64,000 bases of DNA from Jannaschia faecimaris (GCF_900107415.1 NZ_FNPX01000019.1:1-64000); one strand, 5' to 3'; numbered from the stretch's first letter, positions 15,868-25,356 are shown. A program made the numbers and translations. Notes: generated by a model not told the origin, from the sequence alone.

Positions 15868-16746
15868 GTGGAAGGTTTGGCACCAATAGACGCTTGGGCC
15901 GTTGCGGCGATCATCGTGAAAGCCGCCGGTTACGGTGCCGCGCTTCTCGCCATGGGCGGGCCGCTCTTTCTGGTGGCCTTCCCTGACGCAAATGATGATG
16001 TGCGCCGTCTGGCCCGGAAAATCGCAGCCACAGCGGCACTGTTCGGTCTTGTCGTGCTGGCCCTGCGCTTCGGCATTCGCGCCGCCCGCATATCGGGGAT
16101 GGGCCTGCCGGGCGCTGTCGATCTGATGATGCTCAGCTTCGTTTGGGACAGCCCGCTCGGGACGGCCGCGATCTGGCGTGGTGCGGGTGAGGTGCTGGTC
16201 GTCGCGATGCTCATTGGCGGCGCAGTTGGTCTTGGAGCCGGTCTGGTCGGGGCGCTATTGATCAGCATATCCTACACCTTCGTCGGTCACGCGCTCGGCG
16301 ATCCTCGATGGCTGCTTGCGGCACTGCTGACGGTGCATCTGCTGGCGGCGGCTTTCTGGGTCGGCGCACTCGCCCCTCTACAACGCGCTGCCCACCTGCC
16401 GGAGGGCGCGACGCTCCTTCATCGTTTCGGAAACATCGCGAGCGCAACTGTTGCGCTGCTGATCCTCGTTGGCCTCGTCTTCGCATGGCTGATGACGGGA
16501 TCGGTGTCGGCGCTGCTCACCACGGCCTATGGCTGGACCTTGCTTGCCAAGCTCGGCGTGGTCACGGGCTTGATGGCCCTCGCCGCGCTCAACAAATGGC
16601 GGCTCGTTCCGGCACTCGCCTCAGGCGCTCCTGCCGCCACAACCCATCTTCGTCGCTTAATCCATTTCGAGGCTCTGGCCGTCATGCTGATCTTGATCGC
16701 GACTGCCACACTGACCTCGATAACCACGCCACCGGTGAACCTGTGA
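15868..16746 (+). CDS. copD: Copper resistance membrane protein CopD
   Basis: A 292-residue integral membrane protein with about eight hydrophobic segments, matching the CopD/PcoD family. It is thought to move copper across the inner membrane in partnership with CopC. A candidate ligand is His in SYTFVGHALGDP, and HLLAAAFWVGALAPL is a family-like segment. The start is a GTG three bases after the copC stop, with no other good start nearby. It is followed by an AGGAGG site and the multicopper oxidase gene. Confidence 0.9.
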   Translation: MEGLAPIDAWAVAAIIVKAAGYGAALLAMGGPLFLVAFPDANDDVRRLARKIAATAALFGLVVLALRFGIRAARISGMGLPGAVDLMMLSFVWDSPLGTAAIWRGAGEVLVVAMLIGGAVGLGAGLVGALLISISYTFVGHALGDPRWLLAALLTVHLLAAAFWVGALAPLQRAAHLPEGATLLHRFGNIASATVALLILVGLVFAWLMTGSVSALLTTAYGWTLLAKLGVVTGLMALAALNKWRLVPALASGAPAATTHLRRLIHFEALAVMLILIATATLTSITTPPVNL

Positions 16747-16760
16747 ACAGGAGGCTTCCC

Positions 16761-18177
16761 ATGAATCCGGTTTCCCGACGATCTTTCCTGAAAGCGACTG
16801 CGGCCCTCGGTGGCACGGCCCTGATGGCTAAACCTTCCTTTGCCGATACCGATCTGTCCGTTTTGCGGGCGGCTCCCGCATCGGCGCAGCTCGCACCGGC
16901 TGGATACCCGGCAACGCCGGTCTGGGCTTATGCGTCTGAAGGTCTTGGCACCGTTCCCGGCCCGGAAATTCGCGTCACTGCCGGGGATCGCATCCAAAAG
17001 CGGTTCATCAACGATTTGCCGCAACCCACTGCCGTTCATTGGCACGGTATTCGCATCGAAAATGCGATGGATGGCGCGGTACCGCTGACGCAAGCGCCAG
17101 TGCCTGTCGGTGAGACTTTCGACTACGATTTCGTGGCTCCCGATCCCGGCACCTACTGGTATCACGCCCACAATCGGAGCACGGAACAGGTTGCGCGCGG
17201 TCTCGCGGGTCCGCTGATTGTCGAGGACCGCGAACCCTGGCTCGGACAGCCTGGTGCGGCCACGCGCGAGCTGGTGCTGGTTCTCGATGACTGGCTGCTC
17301 GATGGTGAGGCCGCAATTGTCGAGGACAGGTGGGACGACCTGCATGCCGCCGCGCATGACGGCCGGATTGGCAACACCGTCACCGTGAATGGCAGCGCTT
17401 ATCCGGTTCTGACTGTTCAGCCGGGCGAGCGGCTGCGTCTCAGGATCATCAACACCGCTACGGCACGGATCATGCCTCTGGCATTGCCCGACCTGGCTGA
17501 TCGCGCTCGACGGGCACCCGGTCGCGCCACGCGATATGGGAACGCTTCTCCTCGGACCCGCGCAGCGCGCCGACGGGGTAATCGACGTGCCCGGTGACGG
17601 GTCGGCTGCAAGTCTTCTGATCGACCCCGGCAACGGGGAATGGGTCGAGCTGGCTCGTTTTGAGGCCGAAGCGGACTCCCTACCGGTGCAGAGCGGTGAC
17701 GTGAGGCCCCTGCCTGCCTGGGGAACGCTCGCGACCCCGAATTTGGAAGATGCGCAGCGCGAGACGTTGCTGATGGAAGGCGGCGCGATGCGCGGGATGC
17801 GTGAAGCCCGCTATGAAGGCGAAACCATGGCTTTCCGCGAGCTGGCCGACAACGGCATGGTCTGGGCCTTCAATGGCGTGGCAAACGGGATGGACGCGCC
17901 GATGTTCCGCGCCGCGCAGGGCCGGACGGTTCATATGGAAATGACCAACCGCTCGATGTTTCCGCACGCGATCCATTTGCACGGCCACCATTTCGAGGTT
18001 CTGGCCCGGAGCGGCGCGCTGAATATGGCGGGCGATGTCCGTGACACGGTTCTGGTCGGAGCCGATGAAACCGTGGAGATCGCCTTTGTCGCGGATAATC
18101 CCGGCGCGTGGATGCTGCACTGTCACATGCTCTCGCATCAAAAGTCGGGCATGACTGGCTGGTTCGAGGTGGTCTGA
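16761..18177 (+). pseudogene. TAT-exported multicopper oxidase (CopA-like), frameshifted
   Basis: The start ATG follows AGGAGG and a twin-arginine signal (SRRSFLKATAALGG). The first frame carries two copper motifs, AVHWHGIRIENA near residue 93 and TYWYHAHNRSTEQ near residue 134. The second frame (open from before 17500 to 18177) carries HAIHLHGHHFEV and MLHCHMLSHQKSGM, the last with the type 1 Met. Frame 1 reads ..MPLALPDL and frame 2 resumes ..WLIALDGHPVAPRD, so a +1 shift falls at about 17481-17500. All four copper motifs exist but are split between frames. The gene is inactive unless this is a sequencing error or the ribosome shifts frame. Such oxidases convert Cu(I) to less toxic Cu(II) in the periplasm. 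Confidence 0.85.
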
Positions 18178-18582
18178 ATGCTGTTCTGGGCACCATTTCT
18201 GGCCGGGATCGGTCTCGGCGGCGTCACCGTTGCGCTTATAGCAATCGGCGGCGTCATGCGTCAGCGCGGCACATGGGCCACGACGATGGTGGCGATTGCT
18301 TAGTTCTACGTGGTCTTTGCGATCCAGACCGGCGACACCTCCGAGATCGTGATCCATACGCTTCTTGCAGCCGGCTTTGCGATCCTCGCCATCATGGGAG
18401 CGCGCGCCTCGGCATGGATACTGGCCGCTGCACTACTCGGGCACGGGATATTCGACATATCGGTCGGATGAGTGCTGGCAAACCCAGCGCCGGGATGGTG
18501 GGGGCCGTTCTGTCTTGGCATCGACGCGGTACTGGCGATAGCTTTGGCGGTCATGCTCTGGCGCGGCGAAAAACTGGACTGA
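18178..18582 (+). pseudogene. Small integral membrane protein gene with two in-frame stops
   Basis: Starting at the ATG directly after the oxidase stop, one frame runs 135 codons to a TGA at 18580. It encodes a membrane protein with about four hydrophobic segments (LAGIGLGGVTVALIAIGGV; TLLAAGFAILAIMGARA; AWILAAALLGHGIFD; DAVLAIALAVMLW). It is broken by TAG at 18301-18303 and TGA at 18469-18471, with no frameshift. TGA for TGG (Trp) and TAG for CAG or TGG would be single-base changes. The family is unknown to me; its place suggests a role with the oxidase. Confidence 0.75.
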
Positions 18583-18587
18583 AACTG

Positions 18588-18860
18588 TTACTTCGATGCT
18601 TTCTGCAAAAGCCCGATCAGCTCGTCGAACTTGGCACGCTGTTCCTCTGGATCACCGCTCCGGATCGCGGTTTCGACGCAATGCTCAGCATGGTTCTCAA
18701 GCACAAGTTTCTCGACGCCCAGGATCGCAGACCTGATGGCTGCTGTCTGGGCAAGGATGTCCATGCAGTAGCGGCCCGTCTCGACCATCTTGGCAACACC
18801 GCGCACCTGCCCTTCCAGTCGTGACAGGCGGTCCAGTGTCTTGTCCTTGTTCGCTTTCAT
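18588..18860 (-). CDS. csoR: CsoR-family copper-sensing repressor
   Basis: A 90-residue all-helical DUF156/CsoR-type repressor. The residues Cys32, His57 and Cys61 (RYCMD.., NHAEHC) reproduce the C-H-C spacing of the Cu(I) site of CsoR, which separates it from the nickel/cobalt RcnR and the persulfide-sensing CstR types. The start MKANKDKTLDRLSRLEGQVRG is the family N-terminus. A perfect palindrome lies 46 bases upstream, between this gene and the divergent DUF305 gene. It should release DNA when it binds Cu(I), inducing the island genes. Confidence 0.92.
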   Translation of the reverse strand: MKANKDKTLDRLSRLEGQVRGVAKMVETGRYCMDILAQTAAIRSAILGVEKLVLENHAEHCVETAIRSGDPEEQRAKFDELIGLLQKASK

Positions 18861-18906
18861 AAGCTGAATATCCCTCTTTGTGGAACCATGGGCTGACAAT
18901 CTGGCT

Positions 18907-18927
18907 ATATACCCCATATGGGTATAT
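18907..18927. promoter_or_regulatory. Predicted CsoR operator, divergent promoter
   Basis: ATATACCC-CATAT-GGGTATAT is a perfect inverted repeat with 8-bp arms. It lies between csoR and the DUF305 gene and matches the site at 14129-14149 in 20 of 21 bases. The position allows autoregulation of csoR and control of the DUF305 gene. Confidence 0.82.
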
Positions 18928-18965
18928 CGGAGAGACAGACAATGGCACGTCATTGAGACACTACA

Positions 18966-19637
18966 ATGGATTCAAGGAATACACATCACGATAGCCACGC
19001 GGGAAAATCCGGAGGCTATGGCCGGTTCTTCGCCATGATCGGCACCTCGACGGTCGTGATGTATGGCCTGATGTATCTCAACACCTACGCGCTGGATCAT
19101 GTCTTCTTCTCGCAGACGCGCATGTGGATGGCCCTCTACATGGGCGGGATGATGGCGATCATCATGCTGGCTTTCATGCTCGGCATGTATTCCAACCGGA
19201 AAACCAACATCGCGATCTTCGCGGGCGCTGTTATCGCCTTTGCGGCTGGCGTCTATCTGGTGCGGTCACAGGACACTGTAGGTGACGTGGCCTGGATGAG
19301 GGCGATGATCCCCCACCATTCCATCGCGATCCTGACAAGCGAACGCGCCAATATTTCCGATCCCCGCGTGCGCGAGCTGGCGGATGCGATCATCGAGGCG
19401 CAGCGCGGCGAGATTGCGGAACTGCAGCGATATATCGCGGACATCGAAGCCAATGGGAATGCGGCACCCCGCATCCGCGCTGCAGCGCCTGTCAGACTGA
19501 GCACCGGGTCGCATCTGGTGCGGGAGTGGAATGGGCGCAGCTATCAGGTCGAGGTTGCCGGAGATGGTTTCCGGATGGACGGACGCAGCTGGCCCTCGCT
19601 CTCGGCCATCGCGAAGCACATTACCGGGACGACCTAG
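18966..19637 (+). CDS. DUF305 membrane protein fused to a DUF2924 tail
   Basis: A 223-residue chimera. Residues 1-160 form a DUF305 protein: a His-rich start, about three membrane segments, then the PHHSIAILTSERA motif typical of DUF305, common in copper and silver clusters. Residues from about 165 (RIRAAAPVRLSTGSHLVREW to AIAKHITGTT) match the C-terminus of DUF2924 proteins, which normally precede serine recombinases. The fusion is in frame. The frame meets a TAG at 19635-19637 where the DUF2924 motif would have Trp (GTT-W-SGPRFFGL); the remaining SGPRFFGLTGRDGA then reads on to a TGA that overlaps the recombinase start. DUF305 function is probably intact; the tail is a recombination scar. 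Confidence 0.85.
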   Translation: MDSRNTHHDSHAGKSGGYGRFFAMIGTSTVVMYGLMYLNTYALDHVFFSQTRMWMALYMGGMMAIIMLAFMLGMYSNRKTNIAIFAGAVIAFAAGVYLVRSQDTVGDVAWMRAMIPHHSIAILTSERANISDPRVRELADAIIEAQRGEIAELQRYIADIEANGNAAPRIRAAAPVRLSTGSHLVREWNGRSYQVEVAGDGFRMDGRSWPSLSAIAKHITGTT

Positions 19638-19678
19638 TCGGGGCCCCGGTTCTTCGGCCTGACGGGAAGGGACGGCGC

Positions 19679-21319
19679 ATGAAGAAGATTCGCTGTGCCA
19701 TTTACACTCGCAAGAGCTCCGATGACGGGCTGGAGCAGGAGTTGAACTCGCTGCACGCCCAGCGGGAAGCCTGTGCGGCCTATGTCGCCAGCCAGAAGCA
19801 CGAGGGCTGGGTGCTGTTGCCGGATGCTTATGACGACGGCGGGTTGTCAGGTGGCAGTCTGGAGCGGCCCGCGCTCAGGCAGCTGCTGGACGATGTCCGG
19901 CAGGGCAGAGTGGATCAGATCATCCTCTACAAGATCGACCGACTGACCCGGTCACTGGCGGACTTCTCGAAGATCGTGGACATCCTCGATGCGGCGGAGG
20001 CGTCTTTCGTGTCCGTGACCCAGTCGTTCAACACGGCCACGAGCATGGGCCGGCTGACCCTGAACATGTTGCTGAGCTTTGCTCAGTTCGAGCGCGAAGT
20101 GACCGCCGAGCGCATCCGAGACAAGATCGCGGCCTCCAAGCGCAAGGGGCTGTGGATGGGGGGCAATGTCCCGCTTGGCTATGATCCGGATGGTCGGACG
20201 CTGCGGATCAACGAGGGCGAGGCAAAGACCGTCCGGACGCTCTATGACCTCTACGACCAGCACGGCACCGTTCGCGCCGTCAGGGAGCGGGCAGACGGAC
20301 TGGGCCTCCGGAGCCGCCGCCGAACCTCAGCGAATGGCACGACGACCGGCGACCGCCCGTTCGACCGGGGGCACATCCATCACATTCTGACCAACCCGAT
20401 CTACGCCGGGCGCATCCGGCACCGGGACAAGGTGTTTGAGGGTCAGCACCCGGCGATCATTAAGCCGGAGACGTGGGAGGCCGCCCAGGCGCAGCTTCAG
20501 GATGGCGCGGCGAAAAGCCGTTCAAAGACGACGGTCACCCGCCGCTCCCCTCTCTGCGGCAAGCTCTTTGATGAGACCGGCGACCGGCTGACGCCGTCGC
20601 ATTCAAAGACGAAGCAGGGCGTCCGCCTTCGCTACTACATCTCGCACCGGCTGGTCGCGAAGAGCGGCGAGGCGCAGCAGAACGCCTGGTGCCTGCCCGC
20701 GGCTGAATTTGAGAGTAGGATGATCGATCTGCTCCGCAAGTTGCTACCGGCATCGGGCTTCGCGACAAAGCTTCTGCCGCATGCAACGGCGGATCAGATC
20801 GGTAAGGCCGCGTCGGCGCTTGCAAAGGTCGGTGACAAGGCCGAACCTGATACGCTCTTCAGTCTGATCACCCGCATCGACATTGCGCCCGGCAGGCCGG
20901 ACCTGCACCTGAGGGCCGATGCAGTCGCCGAAGCCATTGGCGCAGACAGTTGCAGTGTCGCAGAAGACGCGCTCTTCGCGACCTTCCCGTTCCGGCTGCG
21001 AAAGCGTGGCGTCGAAACGAAGATCATCCTCGCCGAGGCACCGGCAGGTATCGACGAGGCACTCATCCGCAACATCGCCAGAGCGAATCTCTGGTTCGAG
21101 CAGATCAAAACGGGCAGAACTCTTTCGGAGATCGCAGAGGCCGAGCGCACCACGAACGGCAGGATCCATAAGCTGATTGATCTGGCCTTCCTCGCTCCTG
21201 ACATCATCCGCGATGTCCTCGACGGCAAACAACCTCTGGGATTCACGTCCGACTGGTGCGTACGGCACGCTCTGCCGGGCGACTGGCAAGACCAGCGCGC
21301 TCTGATCGCGACTCTCTGA
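19679..21319 (+). CDS. Large serine recombinase
   Basis: A 546-residue site-specific recombinase. The N-terminal resolvase domain has the catalytic serine region AIYTRKSSDDGLEQELNSL and the YKIDRLTRSLADF signature with essential Arg residues. It is followed by a Recombinase domain (GNVPLGYDPDG.., ILTNPIYAGRI) and a long C-terminal DNA-binding part. The start ATG overlaps the ancestral DUF2924 stop (ATGA). Such enzymes catalyse integration and excision of genomic islands; this one lies at the island edge, 173 bp from tRNA-Gln. The gene appears intact and may be able to mobilise the island. Confidence 0.93.
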   Translation: MKKIRCAIYTRKSSDDGLEQELNSLHAQREACAAYVASQKHEGWVLLPDAYDDGGLSGGSLERPALRQLLDDVRQGRVDQIILYKIDRLTRSLADFSKIVDILDAAEASFVSVTQSFNTATSMGRLTLNMLLSFAQFEREVTAERIRDKIAASKRKGLWMGGNVPLGYDPDGRTLRINEGEAKTVRTLYDLYDQHGTVRAVRERADGLGLRSRRRTSANGTTTGDRPFDRGHIHHILTNPIYAGRIRHRDKVFEGQHPAIIKPETWEAAQAQLQDGAAKSRSKTTVTRRSPLCGKLFDETGDRLTPSHSKTKQGVRLRYYISHRLVAKSGEAQQNAWCLPAAEFESRMIDLLRKLLPASGFATKLLPHATADQIGKAASALAKVGDKAEPDTLFSLITRIDIAPGRPDLHLRADAVAEAIGADSCSVAEDALFATFPFRLRKRGVETKIILAEAPAGIDEALIRNIARANLWFEQIKTGRTLSEIAEAERTTNGRIHKLIDLAFLAPDIIRDVLDGKQPLGFTSDWCVRHALPGDWQDQRALIATL

Positions 21320-21492
21320 ACACAACTCCACGGACACTCGTATCGCGCAAAGCCCGACCTCAGACTTCGGTTAAGACTGGGGCATATCTGCGGCGCACGA
21401 GCGGTCTGCGTTGAGCCGCTATAGCTGTAACCTGCTGAAATACCGACGCTACCTGGAGCGACAGTCGTACGGTCTGCTTTTGAAGAAGTGTC

Positions 21493-21567
21493 TGGCTGGG
21501 ATGGTAGGATTCGAACCTACGACCTGCGGTACCAAAAACCGTTGCGCTACCACTGCGCCACATCCCA
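21493..21567 (-). tRNA. tRNA-Gln (TTG)
   Basis: On the minus strand the acceptor TGGGATG pairs with CATCCCA, then discriminator G and encoded CCA. The anticodon loop is TTTTGGT, giving anticodon TTG, and the T-arm is GTAGGTTCGAATCCTAC. The D-arm GCGC-AGTGGTA-GCGC is intact. It marks the right edge of the metal island. Confidence 0.92.
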
Positions 21568-21638
21568 ACCGTGCGGCGGAAATAGTAGAGGCCGGGTCGG
21601 GCCGCAAGGGAAAAATCCTCCCCTTGCGGCCAGTATCC

Positions 21639-23774
21639 TCAGTCGCGTGCCGCGCGGATCAGCTTGAGTATATCCGCCGCGGCGGCGGGAATGTTCGTCC
21701 CCGGCCCAAAGATCGCGGCAACACCGGCATTCTTGAGGAAATCATAGTCCTGCTGCGGGATAACACCTCCACAGATAACGATGATCTCCCCAGCCCCAGC
21801 CTCGTTCAGCGCGGCGATCAGCTTGGGGGCCAGTGTCTTGTGGCCCGCCGCCTGGCTGGAGATACCGACGACGTGGACGTCGTTGTCAATGGCATCCTGC
21901 GCGGCTTCCTCCGGCGTTTGAAACAACGGACCGACGTCCACGTCGAATCCGATGTCGGCAAAGGCCGTGGCGATGACTTTGGCTCCACGGTCGTGCCCGT
22001 CCTGCCCCATCTTGACGACCAGCATCCGTGGGCGACGGCCTTCGTTTTCAGCAAAATCCTCCACGTCCTTCTGGATCGCGGCAAAGCCTGCATCGCCTTC
22101 ATAGGCGGCACCGTAAACCCCGGCGAGCGTCTTGACCTCGGCCCGGTGTCGACCGAATACGTTTTCCATGGCCATGCTGATCTCCCCAACGCTTGCCCTG
22201 TGCCGGGCGGCCTCAACTGCCGCTTCCAGCAGGTTGCCGCCGTCGCGCGCGCGGCGCTCCAATTCGGCCAGGGCCGCATCGCAGGCGGCCTGATCTCGGC
22301 TGTCCCGAATGCGTTTCAGCCGCGCGACCTGGCTCTCGCGCACGGCGTCATTGTCGATGTTCAGGATATCGATCTCGTCCTCCGTCTCCCGGCGGTACTT
22401 GTTGACGCCAACGATCACCTCTTCGCCCTTGTCGATCATGGCCTGGCGGGTGGCAGCCGATTCCTCGATCCGCAATTTGGGCATTCCGCTCGCGACGGCC
22501 TTGGTCATGCCGCCCAGTTCCTCGACCTCTTCGATCAACTTCCACGCGGCCTCGGCCATATCGTGAGTCAGTTTTTCAACGTAATAGCTGCCCGCAAGCG
22601 GATCGACGACATTGGTCACGCCCGTCTCCTCCTGAAGGATAAGTTGCGTGTTTCGGGCGATCCGCGAGGACCGCTCGGACGGCAGCGCCATCGCTTCGTC
22701 AAACGAGTTGGTATGCAGCGATTGCGTCCCGCCCAGAACGGCGGCCATCGCTTCGTAAGCGGTGCGCACGACGTTGTTGTAGGGGTCCTGCTCCTGCAAG
22801 CTGACGCCGGACGTCTGGCAATGCGTGCGCAACATGGACGATTTGGGGTTCTTGGGCTCGAACTCCGCCATGATGCGGTGCCAAAGCAGGCGGGCGGCGC
22901 GCAGCTTGGCCGCCTCCATGAAGAAATTCATCCCGATGGCGAAGAAGAACGAAAGCCGCCCCGCGAAACGGTCCACGTCCATACCGCGCGCGATAGCGGT
23001 CCGCACGTATTCGCGCCCGTCGGCCAGGGTGAAGGCCAACTCCTGCACCAGGTTCGCGCCCGCCTCCTGCATGTGGTAGCCGGAGATGGATATGGAGTTG
23101 AACTTCGGCATCTCGTCGGCGGTGTATTCGATGATGTCCGCGATGATCCGCATCGAGGGTTCGGGCGGATAGACATAGGTGTTCCGCACCATGAATTCCT
23201 TGAGGATGTCGTTCTGGATGGTGCCCGAAAGCGCCGACCGCGCGACCCCCTGCTCTTCGCCGGCGACGATGAAATTCGCCAGGATCGGGATGACGGCACC
23301 GTTCATGGTCATCGAAACCGAAACCTTGTCCAGCGGTATGTCGTCGAACAGGATCTTCATGTCTTCGACGCTGTCGATGGCGACACCCGCCTTGCCGACA
23401 TCACCCACCACGCGGGGATGGTCGCTGTCGTATCCGCGGTGGGTGGCGAGGTCGAAGGCAACCGATACGCCCTGTTGCCCGCCCGCCAATGCGCGACGGT
23501 AGAAGGCGTTGCTCTCCTCGGCAGTCGAAAATCCGGCGTACTGCCGAATGGTCCACGGGCGCCCGGCATACATCGTGGACTTGACGCCGCGCGTATAGGG
23601 GGCCTCCCCCGGCATGGGACCGGTGTGGGTCACGCCGTCCAGATCCGACGGGGCATAGACCGGGGCAACGTCGATGCCCTCCAGCGTCTTCCATGTCAGA
23701 TCGTCCAGCGTCCGACCGCGCAGCTCCGCTTCAGCCAGCTTCCTCCATCTGTTCTTGTCGTCAGTGTTGGCCAT
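21639..23774 (-). CDS. mcm: Methylmalonyl-CoA mutase
   Basis: It interconverts (R)-methylmalonyl-CoA and succinyl-CoA using adenosylcobalamin, the last step of propionyl-CoA assimilation. The 711-residue protein is the single-chain type: an N-terminal TIM barrel with [19 protein letters not shown] and [14 protein letters not shown], and a C-terminal B12-binding domain with [13 protein letters not shown] (the DxHxxG histidine ligand). The start [10 protein letters not shown] was chosen because it carries a ribosome binding site and fits the family; it overlaps the upstream sulfotransferase-like gene by 14 bases. pccA and pccB in this window make its substrate. Confidence 0.97.
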   Translation of the reverse strand: MANTDDKNRWRKLAEAELRGRTLDDLTWKTLEGIDVAPVYAPSDLDGVTHTGPMPGEAPYTRGVKSTMYAGRPWTIRQYAGFSTAEESNAFYRRALAGGQQGVSVAFDLATHRGYDSDHPRVVGDVGKAGVAIDSVEDMKILFDDIPLDKVSVSMTMNGAVIPILANFIVAGEEQGVARSALSGTIQNDILKEFMVRNTYVYPPEPSMRIIADIIEYTADEMPKFNSISISGYHMQEAGANLVQELAFTLADGREYVRTAIARGMDVDRFAGRLSFFFAIGMNFFMEAAKLRAARLLWHRIMAEFEPKNPKSSMLRTHCQTSGVSLQEQDPYNNVVRTAYEAMAAVLGGTQSLHTNSFDEAMALPSERSSRIARNTQLILQEETGVTNVVDPLAGSYYVEKLTHDMAEAAWKLIEEVEELGGMTKAVASGMPKLRIEESAATRQAMIDKGEEVIVGVNKYRRETEDEIDILNIDNDAVRESQVARLKRIRDSRDQAACDAALAELERRARDGGNLLEAAVEAARHRASVGEISMAMENVFGRHRAEVKTLAGVYGAAYEGDAGFAAIQKDVEDFAENEGRRPRMLVVKMGQDGHDRGAKVIATAFADIGFDVDVGPLFQTPEEAAQDAIDNDVHVVGISSQAAGHKTLAPKLIAALNEAGAGEIIVICGGVIPQQDYDFLKNAGVAAIFGPGTNIPAAAADILKLIRAARD

Positions 23775-24699
23775 GTCTCGGTCTCCTGTCGCGGAAAGGC
23801 CCCTCTGAAGGGGATGTCTTGTCATATGTGTCCCGGTCGATCAGCCCGTCCGCGCCCTCCCGAAGCCAGGACAGGTCCGCGTCGTAGCGGTCGCGCAGTT
23901 GCGCGCGTTCATCCGGGGTGAAAGGTGCATAGTGCCCCGCCACCTGCGGCAGGGCCGTGATCCAGCCCTCGTCCAGCAGGCGCGCCTGAAGGGCGGCGCA
24001 GCTTGGGGATTCGTTCAGACGGGGCACGTATCTGCATTGAGGCATTTCGCCCGTCAGTTCCCGCAGGGCGACTTCGGGCCGCGAGGCCATGTCCTCGTGA
24101 ATCCAGACGGTCAGCCGGGCATCGGGCAGAACGCCCGCAACGTCGCCGATGACGTCCCGCCAGGATCGCCGCACGCGCATAATGGTGTCGAGCGTTGCGC
24201 GGTCCGGGGGGGCAAAGCCTCGCATCATCTGGCAGGCGAAGACACTGGTCCACCAGGCATCTGGGCTGCGGATCGACAGAACGACGTGGTCGATGCCAGG
24301 CAGCGCTGCCGCCGCACGTTCCACCCGCGCGGACACCGTGGGGTAGAGCCGCCCGAGCAACAGGTTCTCTCGCAGACCGCCCAGAATGTTCTCTTCGCTG
24401 ATCACCAGCCTGCGCACCCCCGCGTGAGACAACTCCGAGCTGAGCATCGCGACGCGTCCAGCCGTCCGATGGGCCTTGACGTTACGTCGCGCGTCCACCC
24501 GGCCCGGATCGCCAAGTACACCGGTCAGAAGCCCGTCGCGCGTGCGCTTCGGTACCCAGACCGCGATGCGCCGCGTGGCCAGATAGTCGGCGTTCCGCGA
24601 CAGCAGGCGCTGCAACCCGGTCGTGCCTGTCCGATGTGCCCCAAGGTGAAGGGTGATCGGTGGATTCTGTGTCAGGTGAGCGAGGTCCGGTCTTTTCAT
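23761..24699 (-). CDS. Sulfotransferase-like P-loop protein
   Basis: A 312-residue protein whose N-terminal [16 protein letters not shown] segment is the 5'-phosphosulfate (PAPS) binding loop of bacterial sulfotransferase-like proteins. Further conserved elements are [14 protein letters not shown] and the [11 protein letters not shown] segment near the C-terminus. No signal peptide is seen. Its acceptor is unknown; related genes act on polysaccharides or lipids. The stop overlaps the mcm start by 14 bases, so the two are co-transcribed though their chemistry has no obvious link. Confidence 0.75.
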   Translation of the reverse strand: MKRPDLAHLTQNPPITLHLGAHRTGTTGLQRLLSRNADYLATRRIAVWVPKRTRDGLLTGVLGDPGRVDARRNVKAHRTAGRVAMLSSELSHAGVRRLVISEENILGGLRENLLLGRLYPTVSARVERAAAALPGIDHVVLSIRSPDAWWTSVFACQMMRGFAPPDRATLDTIMRVRRSWRDVIGDVAGVLPDARLTVWIHEDMASRPEVALRELTGEMPQCRYVPRLNESPSCAALQARLLDEGWITALPQVAGHYAPFTPDERAQLRDRYDADLSWLREGADGLIDRDTYDKTSPSEGPFRDRRPRHGQH

Positions 24700-24834
24700 G
24701 AAGCCACCCCCCGGGGCTGACGATCGCCTGCGACCCGGTTAAGCACACCGATCGCGGCAAATTGGCTCGATCGTGCTGCGCAAACCTTCGCCAATCGCTT
24801 GCCTATGCCTATATAAGAGCAAACAATACGGACG

Positions 24835-25296
24835 ATGAACATGCGCCCCACACTGATTGCCGCACTGGCGGCCCTGACCTTGGCCTGGCCCGCAATGGCC
24901 GCCGACGTCCCCTCGCTTGAGGAGCGTTGGCGTGAGGATCCGGGACAGATCTTTGAGGCGGGCGATATCGACCTCGCCGATTTGAAGTGGGTCGCACGAC
25001 CCGTCGTCATTTTTGCAAACTCGCCGCGCGACCCGTCCTTCGTGGAACAGATGGAAGAAATTAGGGCCGATATGCCGCGACTGATCACGCGCGATGTCAT
25101 CGTGATCACCGACACGAACCCGGACGAGCCGTCGGACCTGCGCAACAGGCTGCGGCCCCGCGGTTTCATGCTGGTCCTGATCGGCAAGGACGGTAGGATC
25201 GAGCTGCGCAAGCCCCTGCCGTGGACCGTGCGGGAATTGTCGCGCTCCATCGACAAGATGCCGATGCGCCGACAGGAAATGGGGCGCGACCGATAG
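24835..25296 (+). CDS. DUF4174 domain-containing exported protein
   Basis: A 153-residue protein with a signal peptide (MRPTLIAALAALTLAWPAMA-ADV). The mature part has a thioredoxin-like layout of the DUF4174 type: WVARPVVIFANSPRDPSF, then ITRDVIVITDTNPDEPS, then RGFMLVLIGKDGRIELRKPLPWTV. It lacks the CxxC redox motif, as is usual in DUF4174. It is the only plus-strand gene between mcm and pccA. Function unknown; a periplasmic location is likely. Confidence 0.85.
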   Translation: MNMRPTLIAALAALTLAWPAMAADVPSLEERWREDPGQIFEAGDIDLADLKWVARPVVIFANSPRDPSFVEQMEEIRADMPRLITRDVIVITDTNPDEPSDLRNRLRPRGFMLVLIGKDGRIELRKPLPWTVRELSRSIDKMPMRRQEMGRDR

Positions 25297-25356
25297 GTCG
25301 ACCGCATCCGGTATTCCGACGCTTCGGCGTTTATGGCGCGTGCCGGGGCCAATGGG

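Noticed and set aside
12431-21567. Direct repeat of a tRNA 3' end as att site at both island ends
   Set aside because: I could not find a copy of the tRNA-Glu 3' end near tRNA-Gln or the reverse. A large serine recombinase need not use a tRNA site, so this is left open.
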